A stretch of DNA of 64,000 nt from VBDM01 sp035651815 (lineage in GTDB: Bacteria; Pseudomonadota; Gammaproteobacteria; Burkholderiales; SG8-39). The notes beneath the pieces are model-generated. The model searched no databases and was not told where the DNA came from. It worked only from the letters and a program-made list of their open reading frames with translations. The translations under genes were made by a program, and so were the position numbers. Positions 26,988 through 35,425 of this stretch are shown here, one piece after another. Numbering within the stretch: position 1 is the first letter of the stretch; every line of letters starts with the position of its first letter. The DNA lies in contig DASRFB010000018.1 of the NCBI GenBank assembly GCA_035651815.1, positions 96,450-160,449 on the forward strand. Direction: 5' to 3'.

Positions 26988-29318
26988 ATGCCCAAAGTCA
27001 CGATCGACGGCCTCGAGACCGAAGTGCAGAACGGCGCCACCGTGATGGACGCGGCGAACGCGCTCGGCATCTATGTGCCGCATTTCTGCTATCACAAGAA
27101 GCTCACGATCGCGGCCAACTGCCGCATGTGCCTGGTGCAGATCGAGAAGGCGCCGAAGCCGATGCCGGCCTGCGCGACTCCCGCCACCGAGGGCATGAAG
27201 GTGTTCACGCGCTCGGACCACGCGCGCCAGGCGCAGAACGGCGTCATGGAGTTCCTGCTGATCAACCATCCGCTCGACTGCCCGATCTGCGATCAGGGCG
27301 GCGAGTGCCAGCTGCAGGACCTCGCCGTCGGCTACGGCAAGCCGAGCTCGCGCTACGCGGAAGAGAAGCGCGTCGTGCTCAACAAGAACCTGGGGCCGCT
27401 CATCTCGACCGACATGACGCGCTGCATCCATTGCACGCGCTGCGTGCGCTTCGGGCAGGAGATCGCCGGCGTGATGGAGCTCGGGATGATCGGCCGCGGC
27501 GAGCACGCCGAGATCATCTCCTTCGTCGGCCGCACGGTCGACTCGGAGCTCTCCGGCAACATGATCGACCTGTGCCCGGTGGGCGCGCTCACCTCCAAGC
27601 CGTTCCGCTACACGGCGCGCACCTGGGAGCTGTCGCGCCGCAAGTCGGTGAGCCCGCACGACAGCCTGGGGTCGAACCTGATCGTGCAGGTGAAGCTCAA
27701 CAAGGTGATGCGCGTCCTGCCGCTCGAGAACGAGTCGCTGAACGAGTGCTGGCTCTCGGACAAGGACCGCTTCTCGTACGAAGGCCTGAACTCCGACGAG
27801 CGGCTCCTGCGCCCGATGCTCAAGGAGAACGGCAAGTGGCGCGAGGTCGATTGGGAGCCCGCGCTCGAGCACGTCGCGGCGCGCCTGAAGGACGCGAAGG
27901 CGCGGCACGGCGCCGAGAGCATCGGCGCGCTCGGCAGCCCGCACTCGACGCTCGAGGAGCTCTACCTGCTGCAGAAGCTGGTGCGCGGCCTCGGGAGCGA
28001 GAACGTGGATTTCCGCGTCCGCCAGTCGGATTTCTCGAGCGACGGCAAGCGCGCCGGCGTGCCCTGGCTGGGCGCGCGGGTGGCCGATCTCGGCCAGCTC
28101 GACCGGGCGCTCGTCGTCGGCTCGTTCCTGCGCAAGGACCATCCGCTCGTCGCGGCCCGGCTGCGCGGCGCGGCGAAGCGCCGGGCCGAGATCAGCGTGC
28201 TCCACTGCGCCGACGACGAGCTGCTGATGCCGGTCGCGAACAAGCTCGTGGTCGCGCCGCAGGCGCTGCCCGAGGCGCTCGCGCAGGTCGTCAAGGCGGC
28301 CGCCGAGATCGCGCAGAAGCCCGCGCCGGCCGCCGTATCGGCGGTAACGGTGGGCGGCGAGGCGAGGGCGATCGCGGCGAGCCTCGCCGCGGGCAAGAAC
28401 GCGATGATCCTCCTCGGCAATCTCGCAGTTCAGCATCCGCAGAGCGCGCAGCTGCACGCGCTCGCGCACGAGCTCGCCGGGCTGCTCGGCGTGAATCTCG
28501 GTTTCCTGGGCGACGCCCCGAACAGCGTCGGGGGCTATCTCGCGAATTGCATTCCGGGCGCACGCGGCCTGAACGCGCAGTCCATGCTGCGGCAGGCGCG
28601 CAAGGCCTACCTGCTGCTGAACCTCGAGCCCGAGCTCGATTGCAACGACCCGGCGGCGGCGATGCGCGCCCTTCGTGCGGCCGATTTCGTGGTCGCGCTG
28701 AGCGCTTACGGCAGCACCGTCGCGACCGAGTACGCCGACGTGCTGCTGCCGATCGGTCCGTTCACCGAAACCTCGGGAAGCTTCATCAACTGCGAGGGCC
28801 GGCTCCAGGGCTTCAACGCGGCGGTGAAGCCGCTCGGCGACGCGCGGCCGGCGTGGAAGGTGCTGCGCGTGCTCGCCAACCTGCTCGGCGTGCCGGGCTT
28901 CGATCACGACTCGACCGAGGCGGTGCGCGACGAGGCGTGCCCGGCGCAGTCCATCCCAGGCAGGCTCAACAACGCGCTGCGCGGCGTCGAGATCGGCCCG
29001 CAGCCGCGCGCGGACGGTCTGCAGCGCATCGCCGACGTGCCGATCTATTTCACCGATCCGATCGTCCGCCGTGCGCCTTCGCTGCAGAAGACGCGCGACG
29101 CGCTTCCGCCTCGCGCGTGGATGTCGTCGGCGACGCTGCAGCGGCTCGGCCTCGCCGCGGGCGACCGCGTGCGCGTGCGCCAGGGCGAGGGCCAGGCGGT
29201 GCTCGAGGCGGGCTGCGACGAGGGCCTGCCTCCCGAGTGCGTGCGCCTCGCGGCGGGACACCGCCTGACCGCCGAGCTCGGGCCGATGTTCGCCGCGGTC
29301 GAGGTCGAGCGGGCATGA
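26988..29318 (+). CDS. nuoG: NADH-quinone oxidoreductase subunit G
   Basis: Largest peripheral subunit (776 residues). N-terminal ferredoxin-like domain with N1b ligands (YVPHFCYHKKLTIAANCRMC, then C in MPACATP), the His/Cys segment CPICDQGGECQLQD for N5 and CIHCTRCVRFGQE for N4. The molybdopterin-oxidoreductase-like C-terminal part follows. At the position where E. coli NuoG has the extra N7 cysteines, this protein reads SVSPHDSLGSNL, so N7 is absent, as in mitochondria. nuoH starts on an overlapping ATG. Confidence 0.96.
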   Translation: MPKVTIDGLETEVQNGATVMDAANALGIYVPHFCYHKKLTIAANCRMCLVQIEKAPKPMPACATPATEGMKVFTRSDHARQAQNGVMEFLLINHPLDCPICDQGGECQLQDLAVGYGKPSSRYAEEKRVVLNKNLGPLISTDMTRCIHCTRCVRFGQEIAGVMELGMIGRGEHAEIISFVGRTVDSELSGNMIDLCPVGALTSKPFRYTARTWELSRRKSVSPHDSLGSNLIVQVKLNKVMRVLPLENESLNECWLSDKDRFSYEGLNSDERLLRPMLKENGKWREVDWEPALEHVAARLKDAKARHGAESIGALGSPHSTLEELYLLQKLVRGLGSENVDFRVRQSDFSSDGKRAGVPWLGARVADLGQLDRALVVGSFLRKDHPLVAARLRGAAKRRAEISVLHCADDELLMPVANKLVVAPQALPEALAQVVKAAAEIAQKPAPAAVSAVTVGGEARAIAASLAAGKNAMILLGNLAVQHPQSAQLHALAHELAGLLGVNLGFLGDAPNSVGGYLANCIPGARGLNAQSMLRQARKAYLLLNLEPELDCNDPAAAMRALRAADFVVALSAYGSTVATEYADVLLPIGPFTETSGSFINCEGRLQGFNAAVKPLGDARPAWKVLRVLANLLGVPGFDHDSTEAVRDEACPAQSIPGRLNNALRGVEIGPQPRADGLQRIADVPIYFTDPIVRRAPSLQKTRDALPPRAWMSSATLQRLGLAAGDRVRVRQGEGQAVLEAGCDEGLPPECVRLAAGHRLTAELGPMFAAVEVERA

Positions 29319-30394
29319 TGCGCGCGCTCACCGACTGGTCGAACGCGGTCCTCTCGACGAGCTGGGGCCCGCCCGCGTGGCTCGTGGTGAAGACGGTCCT
29401 GCTGATTCTCGCGATCTCGATCCCGGTGATCCTGTGCGTCGCCTATCTCACGCTCTGGGAGCGCAAGTTCATCGGCTACATCCAGGTCCGCATCGGCCCC
29501 AACCGCGTGGGCCCCAAGGGGCTGCTGCAGCCGTTCGCCGACGTGCTGAAGCTGCTGCTGAAGGAGATCATCGTCCCGACCGGCGCGAACCGGTTCCTGT
29601 TCTTCGCGGCGCCGATCCTCACGCTGATGCCCGCGATGGCCGCGTGGGCCGTGATCCCATTCGGCCCGGAGACCGTGCTCGCGAACATCAACGCCGGCCT
29701 GCTGTACGTCATGGCCATCACGTCGATGGGCGTCTACGGGATCATCATCGCCGGCTGGGCGTCGAACTCGAAGTATTCGTTTCTCGGGGCGATGCGCTCC
29801 GCGGCCCAGATCGTGGCCTACGAGATCGCGATGGGATTCGCGCTGGTGTGCGTTCTCCTCGTGTCGCAGAGCCTGAATCTCACCGACATCGTGGCGGCGC
29901 AGCAGCGCGGGTGGTTCGCCGACAAGGGCATCAACTTCCTCTCGTGGAACTGGCTGCCGCTGCTGCCGATGTTCCTCGTCTACTTCATCTCGGGGACGGC
30001 CGAGACGAACCGCGCGCCGTTCGACGTCGCGGAAGGGGAGTCCGAGATCGTGGCGGGCTTCCATGTCGAGTATTCCGGGATCACCTTCGCCCTGTTCTTC
30101 CTGGCCGAGTACATGAACATGATCCTGGTCGCGACGCTCGCGACGATCATGTTCCTCGGCGGCTGGGCGGCGCCCCTCGACAGCGCGCTGACCAACGCCG
30201 TGCCGGCTTTCGTGTGGCTGGTCCTGAAGGTGTTCGTCATGGTCACGATGTTCCTGTGGTTCCGCGCGACCTTCCCGCGCTACCGGTACGACCAGATCAT
30301 GCGGCTCGGCTGGAAAGTGTTCATCCCGCTCACGATCGTCTGGCTGGTCGTAATTGCGGCCTGGATGCAGACGCCGTGGTCGCCGTGGCGATAG
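29315..30394 (+). CDS. nuoH: NADH-quinone oxidoreductase subunit H
   Basis: Membrane subunit joining the quinone cavity to the proton-pumping arm, 359 residues and about eight transmembrane helices. Signature loops: LTLWERKFIGYIQVRIGPNRVGPKGLLQPFADVLKLLLKE is conserved in all NuoH, as are SAAQIVAYEIAMGF and ETNRAPFDVAEGESEIVAGFHVEYSG with the functional acidic residues. The start is ATG 29315 or the adjacent ATG 29318; both overlap or abut the nuoG stop. Confidence 0.97.
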   Translation: MMRALTDWSNAVLSTSWGPPAWLVVKTVLLILAISIPVILCVAYLTLWERKFIGYIQVRIGPNRVGPKGLLQPFADVLKLLLKEIIVPTGANRFLFFAAPILTLMPAMAAWAVIPFGPETVLANINAGLLYVMAITSMGVYGIIIAGWASNSKYSFLGAMRSAAQIVAYEIAMGFALVCVLLVSQSLNLTDIVAAQQRGWFADKGINFLSWNWLPLLPMFLVYFISGTAETNRAPFDVAEGESEIVAGFHVEYSGITFALFFLAEYMNMILVATLATIMFLGGWAAPLDSALTNAVPAFVWLVLKVFVMVTMFLWFRATFPRYRYDQIMRLGWKVFIPLTIVWLVVIAAWMQTPWSPWR

Positions 30395-30397
30395 ACC

Positions 30398-30889
30398 ATG
30401 CTCCATAAGATCCGCGATTTCTTCAAGACTTTCATCCTGCTGGAGCTGCTGAAGGGAATGGCGCTCACCGGGCGCAACCTGTTCGCGCGCAAGATCACCA
30501 TCCAGTTCCCCGAGGAGAAGACGCCGGCGAGCCCGCGCTTCCGCGGGCTGCACGCGCTGCGCCGCTATCCGAACGGCGAGGAGCGCTGCATCGCGTGCAA
30601 GCTGTGCGAGGCGATCTGCCCGGCGCTCGCGATCACGATCGAATCCGAGCAGCGCGCCGACGGCACGCGCCGGACCACCCGCTACGACATCGACCTGACG
30701 AAGTGCATTTTCTGCGGCATGTGCGAGGAGTCCTGCCCGGTCGACTCCATCGTCGAGACGCGCATCCTCGAGTACCACGGAGAGAAGCGCGGCGATCTCG
30801 TCTACACGAAGGAGATGCTGCTCGCGGTCGGCGACCGCTACGAGGAGCAGATCGCGAGGGACCGCGCCGCGGACGCGGCTTACCGCTGA
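30398..30889 (+). CDS. nuoI: NADH-quinone oxidoreductase subunit I
   Basis: Ferredoxin-like subunit with two 4Fe-4S clusters (N6a, N6b), 163 residues. The ligand sets are CIACKLCEAICPALA and CIFCGMCEESCPVDSI. The N-terminal amphipathic helix (FFKTFILLELLKGMALTGRNLF) lies on the membrane surface. It is three bases after nuoH and six before nuoJ. Confidence 0.97.
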   Translation: MLHKIRDFFKTFILLELLKGMALTGRNLFARKITIQFPEEKTPASPRFRGLHALRRYPNGEERCIACKLCEAICPALAITIESEQRADGTRRTTRYDIDLTKCIFCGMCEESCPVDSIVETRILEYHGEKRGDLVYTKEMLLAVGDRYEEQIARDRAADAAYR

Positions 30890-30895
30890 GCGCCG

Positions 30896-31498
30896 ATGAG
30901 CTTCGAGACTTTCACTTTCTACGTCTTCGCCGTGATCCTGGTGCTGTCGGCGCTGCGGGTCATCACCGCGCGCAACCCGGTGCACTCGGCGCTGTTCCTG
31001 GTGCTGGCGTTCTTCACCTCGGCGGCGCTGTGGATACTGCTGCGCGCCGAGTTCCTCGCGATCACGCTGGTGCTCGTCTACGTCGGCGCCGTGATGGTGC
31101 TGTTCCTGTTCGTGGTCATGATGCTCGACATCAACCTCGACCGGCTGCGCGAGGGTTTCTGGAGCTACCTGCCGCTCGGGGCGACGGTCGGCGTGCTCAT
31201 GGTCATCGAGATGGGGCTCGTCCTGTGGAACCGCTACTCGGGGCTGCAGTCCGCCGTGCCCGCGCAGTCGCCGCAGGCCGTCAGCAACACCAAGGCGCTG
31301 GGGCGCCTGCTGTATACGGACTTCGTGTATCCGTTCGAGCTGGCTGCGGTGCTGCTGCTGGTCGCCATCGTCGCCGCGATCGCGCTGACGCTGCGGCGGC
31401 GCAAGGACACGAAGTATCAGGACCCGGCGAAGCAGGTGCTCGTCCGGCGTAGCGAGCGCGTCCGGCTGGTGTCGATGCCGGCCGAAAAGAGGGAGTAG
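30896..31498 (+). CDS. nuoJ: NADH-quinone oxidoreductase subunit J
   Basis: Membrane subunit with five transmembrane helices (200 residues), including the helix containing EFLAITLVLVYVGAVMVLFLFVVMMLDI that adopts a pi-bulge in complex I structures. The C-terminal tail after residue 175 is basic and soluble. A 44-base spacer with a hairpin separates it from the likely nuoK start, unlike the other junctions in this operon. Confidence 0.95.
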   Translation: MSFETFTFYVFAVILVLSALRVITARNPVHSALFLVLAFFTSAALWILLRAEFLAITLVLVYVGAVMVLFLFVVMMLDINLDRLREGFWSYLPLGATVGVLMVIEMGLVLWNRYSGLQSAVPAQSPQAVSNTKALGRLLYTDFVYPFELAAVLLLVAIVAAIALTLRRRKDTKYQDPAKQVLVRRSERVRLVSMPAEKRE

Positions 31499-31509
31499 GG
31501 ACTGTGCGT

Positions 31510-31528
31510 CCGGGGCCCCGAGCCCCGG
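31510..31528 (+). other. Intercistronic GC hairpin between nuoJ and nuoK
   Basis: CCGGGGC (31510-31516) and GCCCCGG (31522-31528) form a perfect 7-bp stem around a five-base loop. It lacks a T tract, so it is not a terminator. It lies just upstream of AGGGAGG (31532-31538), the presumed nuoK ribosome-binding site. Confidence 0.6.
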
Positions 31529-31542
31529 TGAAGGGAGGTCGT

Positions 31543-31848
31543 TTGCTGTCGCTTTCGGATTTCTTGATTCTGGGCGCGGTGCTGTTCGCGATCAGCGTCG
31601 TCGGGATATTTCTCAACCGCAAGAACGTCATCATCCTGCTGATGGCGATCGAGCTCATGCTGCTCTCGGTCAACATGAACTTCATCGCCTTCTCGCACTA
31701 CCTGGGCGACATCGGCGGGCAGGTATTCGTGTTCTTCATCCTCACCGTCGCGGCCGCCGAGTCGGCGATCGGGCTCGCGATCCTGGTGGCGCTCTTCCGC
31801 AACCTGCAGACGATCAACGTCGACGACCTGGATCAGCTGCGAGGATGA
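31543..31848 (+). CDS. nuoK: NADH-quinone oxidoreductase subunit K
   Basis: Small antiporter-like (MrpC-type) subunit with three transmembrane helices. From TTG 31543 the protein is 101 residues, the normal NuoK length, and begins with LLSLSDFLILGAVLFAISVVG; an AGGGAGG lies four bases upstream. A GTG at 31504 is also in frame but would add 13 Pro/Arg/Gly residues encoded by the intercistronic hairpin. Conserved membrane glutamates are in LLMAIELMLLSVN and AAAESAIGLAILVA. Confidence 0.93.
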   Translation: MLSLSDFLILGAVLFAISVVGIFLNRKNVIILLMAIELMLLSVNMNFIAFSHYLGDIGGQVFVFFILTVAAAESAIGLAILVALFRNLQTINVDDLDQLRG

Positions 31849-31855
31849 GCCGACC

Positions 31856-33916
31856 GTGAGCCTGTACAGCCTCTGTCTCCTCGTTCCGTTCCCGCCGCTC
31901 GCGGGCGCGATCGTCGCCGGGCTGTTCGGGAAGCGTGTCGGGCGCTCGGGCGCGCACTGGGCCGCGATCCTCGGCGTGGCCATCGCCTTCGTGGCCTCGT
32001 GCGTCATCCTCGGCCGCGTGCTGAACGGCGAGACGCTCAACCAGCCGCTCTACACCTGGCTCGCTTCGGGCGACCTGCGGCTCGAGATCGGCTTCCTGGT
32101 CGACCGCCTCACCGCGCTGATGATGGTCGTGGTCACGTTCGTGTCCTTGATGGTGCACGTCTACACCATCGGCTATATGGCCGACGATCCCGGGTACCAG
32201 CGGTTCTTCGCTTACATCGCGCTGTTCACGTTCTCGATGCTGATGCTCGTGATGGCGAACAATTTCCTGCAGCTCTTCTTCGGCTGGGAGGCGGTCGGCT
32301 TGGTGTCCTACCTCCTGATCGGGTTCTGGTATACGCGACCGAGCGCGATCTACGCGAACCTGAAGGCCTTCATGGTGAACCGGGTCGGCGACTTCGGATT
32401 CCTCATGGGCGTCGCCCTGGTGTTCGCGACCTTCGGGACCCTGGACTACGCTGCGGTGTTCTCGCGCGCGCCGGCGCTGGCGCAGGCCACCATCGAGGTC
32501 ATCCCGGGCTGGCCCTGGCTGCTGGTCACCGCGATCTGCATCGGGCTTTTCATCGGGGCGATGGGCAAATCGGCGCAGTTCCCGCTGCACGTCTGGCTGC
32601 CCGATTCGATGGAGGGTCCGACCCCGATCTCCGCACTGATCCACGCGGCCACCATGGTGACCGCGGGCATCTTCATGGTCGCCCGCATGTCGCCGCTGTT
32701 CGAGCTGTCGCAGACGGCCCTGTCGTTCGTCCTGGTGATCGGCGGCATCACCACGTTCTTCATGGCGCTGATCGCGCTCGTCCAGTACGACATCAAGCGC
32801 GTGGTCGCGTACTCGACGCTGTCGCAGCTGGGCTACATGACCGTGGCGCTGGGCGCGTCGGCGTATCCCGTCGCCATCTTTCACCTCATGACCCACGCCT
32901 TCTTCAAGGCGTTGCTCTTCCTCGGCGCCGGTTCGGTGATCATCGCCCTGCACCACGAGCAGGACATGCGCAAGATGGGCGGGCTGCGCCGGTACATGCC
33001 CGTCACCTACGCGACCGTGTTCATCGGCGCCCTCGCGAACGCCGCCATCCCCGGGTTCTCGGGTTTCTTCTCGAAGGACTCGATCATCGAGGCGGTGCAC
33101 CTTTCGAAGACGCCCGGCGCCGGGTTCGCGTGGCTCATGGTCACCGCGTGCGTCTTCGTCACCGCCTTCTACACGTTCCGGCTGGTGTTCTACACGTTCC
33201 ACGGCAAGGAGCGCTTCGGCGAGGCGGGACTCGAGCACGAGGCGGCCGGGCATCCCGCGGGCGGGCACGACGACGCCGTGTCCGGGCATGCCGGGGACGA
33301 GCACGCGATGCACGGCCGCGCGCCGCACGAGTCGCCGCCCGTCGTCACGATCCCGCTCGTCCTGCTCGCGATCCCGTCTATCGCCGCCGGGTGGGTGATC
33401 GGTCCCGTCCTGTTCGGCAATTACTTCGACGGATCGATCGTCGTGTCGCCCGAGCATTCCGCGTTGAAGGAGATGGCCGAGGACTACCACGGCATCGGCG
33501 CCATGATGGAGCACGCGCTCGGCAGCCTGCCGCTCTGGCTCTCGCTCGCGGGCATCGCGCTCGCGTGGATCATGTACGTCCTGCGGCCCGAGCTCCCGGC
33601 GCGCGTGCGCGCGCGCGCGGGCGTGCTCGTCGACATTCTCGAGCAGAAGTACGGCTTCGACCGTTTCAACGACTGGTTCTTCGCGGGCGGCATGCGCAAG
33701 CTCGGGACCGGCCTGTGGCGCTGGGGCGACGTCACCTTCATCGACGGCCTGATGGTCAACGGATCGGCGAGGCTCGTCGGCTGGTTCGCCGGCGTCGTGC
33801 GCTGGATCCAGTCGGGATTCATCTACGACTACGCCTTCTCGATGATCATCGGCGCCTTCGTGCTGCTCACCGTCTGGATCTTCGTGGTGCCCTGGCTCCA
33901 GCGCTATCTCGTCTGA
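31856..33916 (+). CDS. nuoL: NADH-quinone oxidoreductase subunit L
   Basis: Distal proton-pumping subunit, antiporter-like, 686 residues. It carries the NuoL/MrpA signatures FFGWEAVGLVSYLLIGFWY, AMGKSAQFPLHVWLPDSMEGPTPISALIHAATMVTAG and the second broken-helix lysine region. The C-terminal part includes the long amphipathic lateral helix region (ARAGVLVDILEQKYGFDRFNDWFF). A histidine-rich loop at residues about 460-491 has eight His within roughly 32 residues. GTG start, seven bases after nuoK. Confidence 0.96.
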   Translation: MSLYSLCLLVPFPPLAGAIVAGLFGKRVGRSGAHWAAILGVAIAFVASCVILGRVLNGETLNQPLYTWLASGDLRLEIGFLVDRLTALMMVVVTFVSLMVHVYTIGYMADDPGYQRFFAYIALFTFSMLMLVMANNFLQLFFGWEAVGLVSYLLIGFWYTRPSAIYANLKAFMVNRVGDFGFLMGVALVFATFGTLDYAAVFSRAPALAQATIEVIPGWPWLLVTAICIGLFIGAMGKSAQFPLHVWLPDSMEGPTPISALIHAATMVTAGIFMVARMSPLFELSQTALSFVLVIGGITTFFMALIALVQYDIKRVVAYSTLSQLGYMTVALGASAYPVAIFHLMTHAFFKALLFLGAGSVIIALHHEQDMRKMGGLRRYMPVTYATVFIGALANAAIPGFSGFFSKDSIIEAVHLSKTPGAGFAWLMVTACVFVTAFYTFRLVFYTFHGKERFGEAGLEHEAAGHPAGGHDDAVSGHAGDEHAMHGRAPHESPPVVTIPLVLLAIPSIAAGWVIGPVLFGNYFDGSIVVSPEHSALKEMAEDYHGIGAMMEHALGSLPLWLSLAGIALAWIMYVLRPELPARVRARAGVLVDILEQKYGFDRFNDWFFAGGMRKLGTGLWRWGDVTFIDGLMVNGSARLVGWFAGVVRWIQSGFIYDYAFSMIIGAFVLLTVWIFVVPWLQRYLV

Positions 33917-33925
33917 AGAACAACA

Positions 33926-35425
33926 ATGACCTCGTCCGCTCCCTGGCTCAGCCTGGCCATCTGGATCCCGATCGTCGCCGGTTGCATCGTTCTGGCGACC
34001 GGTGACCGGCACTCGCGCGAGTCGCGCTGGATCGCGCTCGCGGGTGCGGCGATAGGCTTTCTCGTCACGTTGCCGCTGGTCGCCGGCTTCGATCCGAACA
34101 CGAGCGCGATGCAGTTCGTCGAACCGGCGAGGACCTGGATCGCCCGCTTCAACGTCAAGTACCACGTCGGCGTCGACGGGATCTCGGTGCTGTTCGTGCT
34201 GCTCAACAGCTTCATCACGGTGCTCGTGGTCGCGGCGGCCTGGGAGTCGGTCCAGAACAAGGTCGCGCAGTATCTCGCCGCGTTCCTGATCATGTCCGGG
34301 CTTCTGAACGGGACGTTCGCGGCGCTCGACGGCGTGCTGTTCTACGTCTTCTTCGAGGCGACGCTGATCCCGATGTACCTGGTGATCGGCGTGTGGGGCG
34401 GCCCGAACCGGGTCTACGCCGCCGTGAAGTTCTTTCTGTACACGCTGCTCGGATCGCTGCTGATGCTGCTCGCCTTCCTGTACCTCTACATGAAGTCGGG
34501 CGGCAGCTTCTCCATACAGGACTGGCACAACGTTCCCATCGGGCGAGGCGAGCACTTCTGGAACGACCCGCAGATCCTGCTGTTCCTGGCGCTGTTCGCG
34601 GCGTTCTCGGTGAAGGTGCCGATGTGGCCGGTTCACACCTGGCTGCCCGACGCGCACGTCGAGGCGCCCACGGGCGGCTCGGTGGTGCTCGCGGCCATAT
34701 TGCTGAAGCTCGGGGGCTATGGCTTCATCCGCTTCTCGCTTCCGATCCTGCCCGGCGCAAGCCACGATCTCGCCGGCTTCATGATCGCGCTGTCGCTGGT
34801 GGCGATCGTGTACATCGGGCTGGTTGCGCTCGTGCAGACCGACATGAAGAAACTGATCGCCTACTCGTCGATCTCGCACATGGGGTTCGTGACCCTCGGA
34901 ACCTTCCTCTTCAACCCGCTCGCGCTCGAAGGCGCGCTCGTTCAGATGATCTCGCACGGCTTCGTGTCGGCCGCGCTGTTCCTCTGCGTCGGGGTGCTGT
35001 ACGACCGCATGCACTCGCGCAACATCGCCGACTACGGAGGGGTGGTGAACGTGATGCCGAGGTTCGCCGCGCTGATGATGCTCTTCGCGATGGCCAACTG
35101 CGGGCTTCCCGCGACCAGCGGCTTTGTCGGAGAATTCATGGTCATCATGGGCTCGATGAAGATCAATTTCTGGCTGGCGTTCCTCGCCGCCACGACACTG
35201 GTGTTCGGCGCGGCCTATACCCTGTGGATGTACAAGCGCGTGGTCTTCGGCGCCATCGGCAACGACCATGTCGGCGCGCTTCGCGACGCCGGGATGCGCG
35301 AGCTCGTCGTGCTGGGCGCCCTGGCGGCGGCGGTGCTGTGGATGGGAGTGCATCCGGCGCCCTTCACCGACATCATGCACGCCTCGGTCGACAATCTGCT
35401 GAAGCACGTCGCGGCCAAGCCATGA
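33926..35425 (+). CDS. nuoM: NADH-quinone oxidoreductase subunit M
   Basis: Antiporter-like proton-pumping subunit, 499 residues with about 14 transmembrane helices. The conserved Glu lies in FYVFFEATLIPMYLVIGVWGG and the broken-helix Lys region in FSVKVPMWPVHTWLPDAHVEAPTGGSVVLA. MGFVTLGTF and the terminal helix with CGLPATSGFVGEFM are typical. It overlaps nuoN by four bases (ATGA). Confidence 0.97.
   Translation: MTSSAPWLSLAIWIPIVAGCIVLATGDRHSRESRWIALAGAAIGFLVTLPLVAGFDPNTSAMQFVEPARTWIARFNVKYHVGVDGISVLFVLLNSFITVLVVAAAWESVQNKVAQYLAAFLIMSGLLNGTFAALDGVLFYVFFEATLIPMYLVIGVWGGPNRVYAAVKFFLYTLLGSLLMLLAFLYLYMKSGGSFSIQDWHNVPIGRGEHFWNDPQILLFLALFAAFSVKVPMWPVHTWLPDAHVEAPTGGSVVLAAILLKLGGYGFIRFSLPILPGASHDLAGFMIALSLVAIVYIGLVALVQTDMKKLIAYSSISHMGFVTLGTFLFNPLALEGALVQMISHGFVSAALFLCVGVLYDRMHSRNIADYGGVVNVMPRFAALMMLFAMANCGLPATSGFVGEFMVIMGSMKINFWLAFLAATTLVFGAAYTLWMYKRVVFGAIGNDHVGALRDAGMRELVVLGALAAAVLWMGVHPAPFTDIMHASVDNLLKHVAAKP

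Noticed and set aside
31504..31542. N-terminal extension of NuoK from GTG 31504
   Set aside because: It would be a Pro/Arg/Gly leader encoded by a hairpin, and would make NuoK longer than the usual 100-101 residues.
31814..35407. 1197-codon minus-strand open frame over nuoL and nuoM
   Set aside because: Its product is a low-complexity Arg/Glu/His/Asp string, the mirror of membrane-protein codons; no start signal or family.
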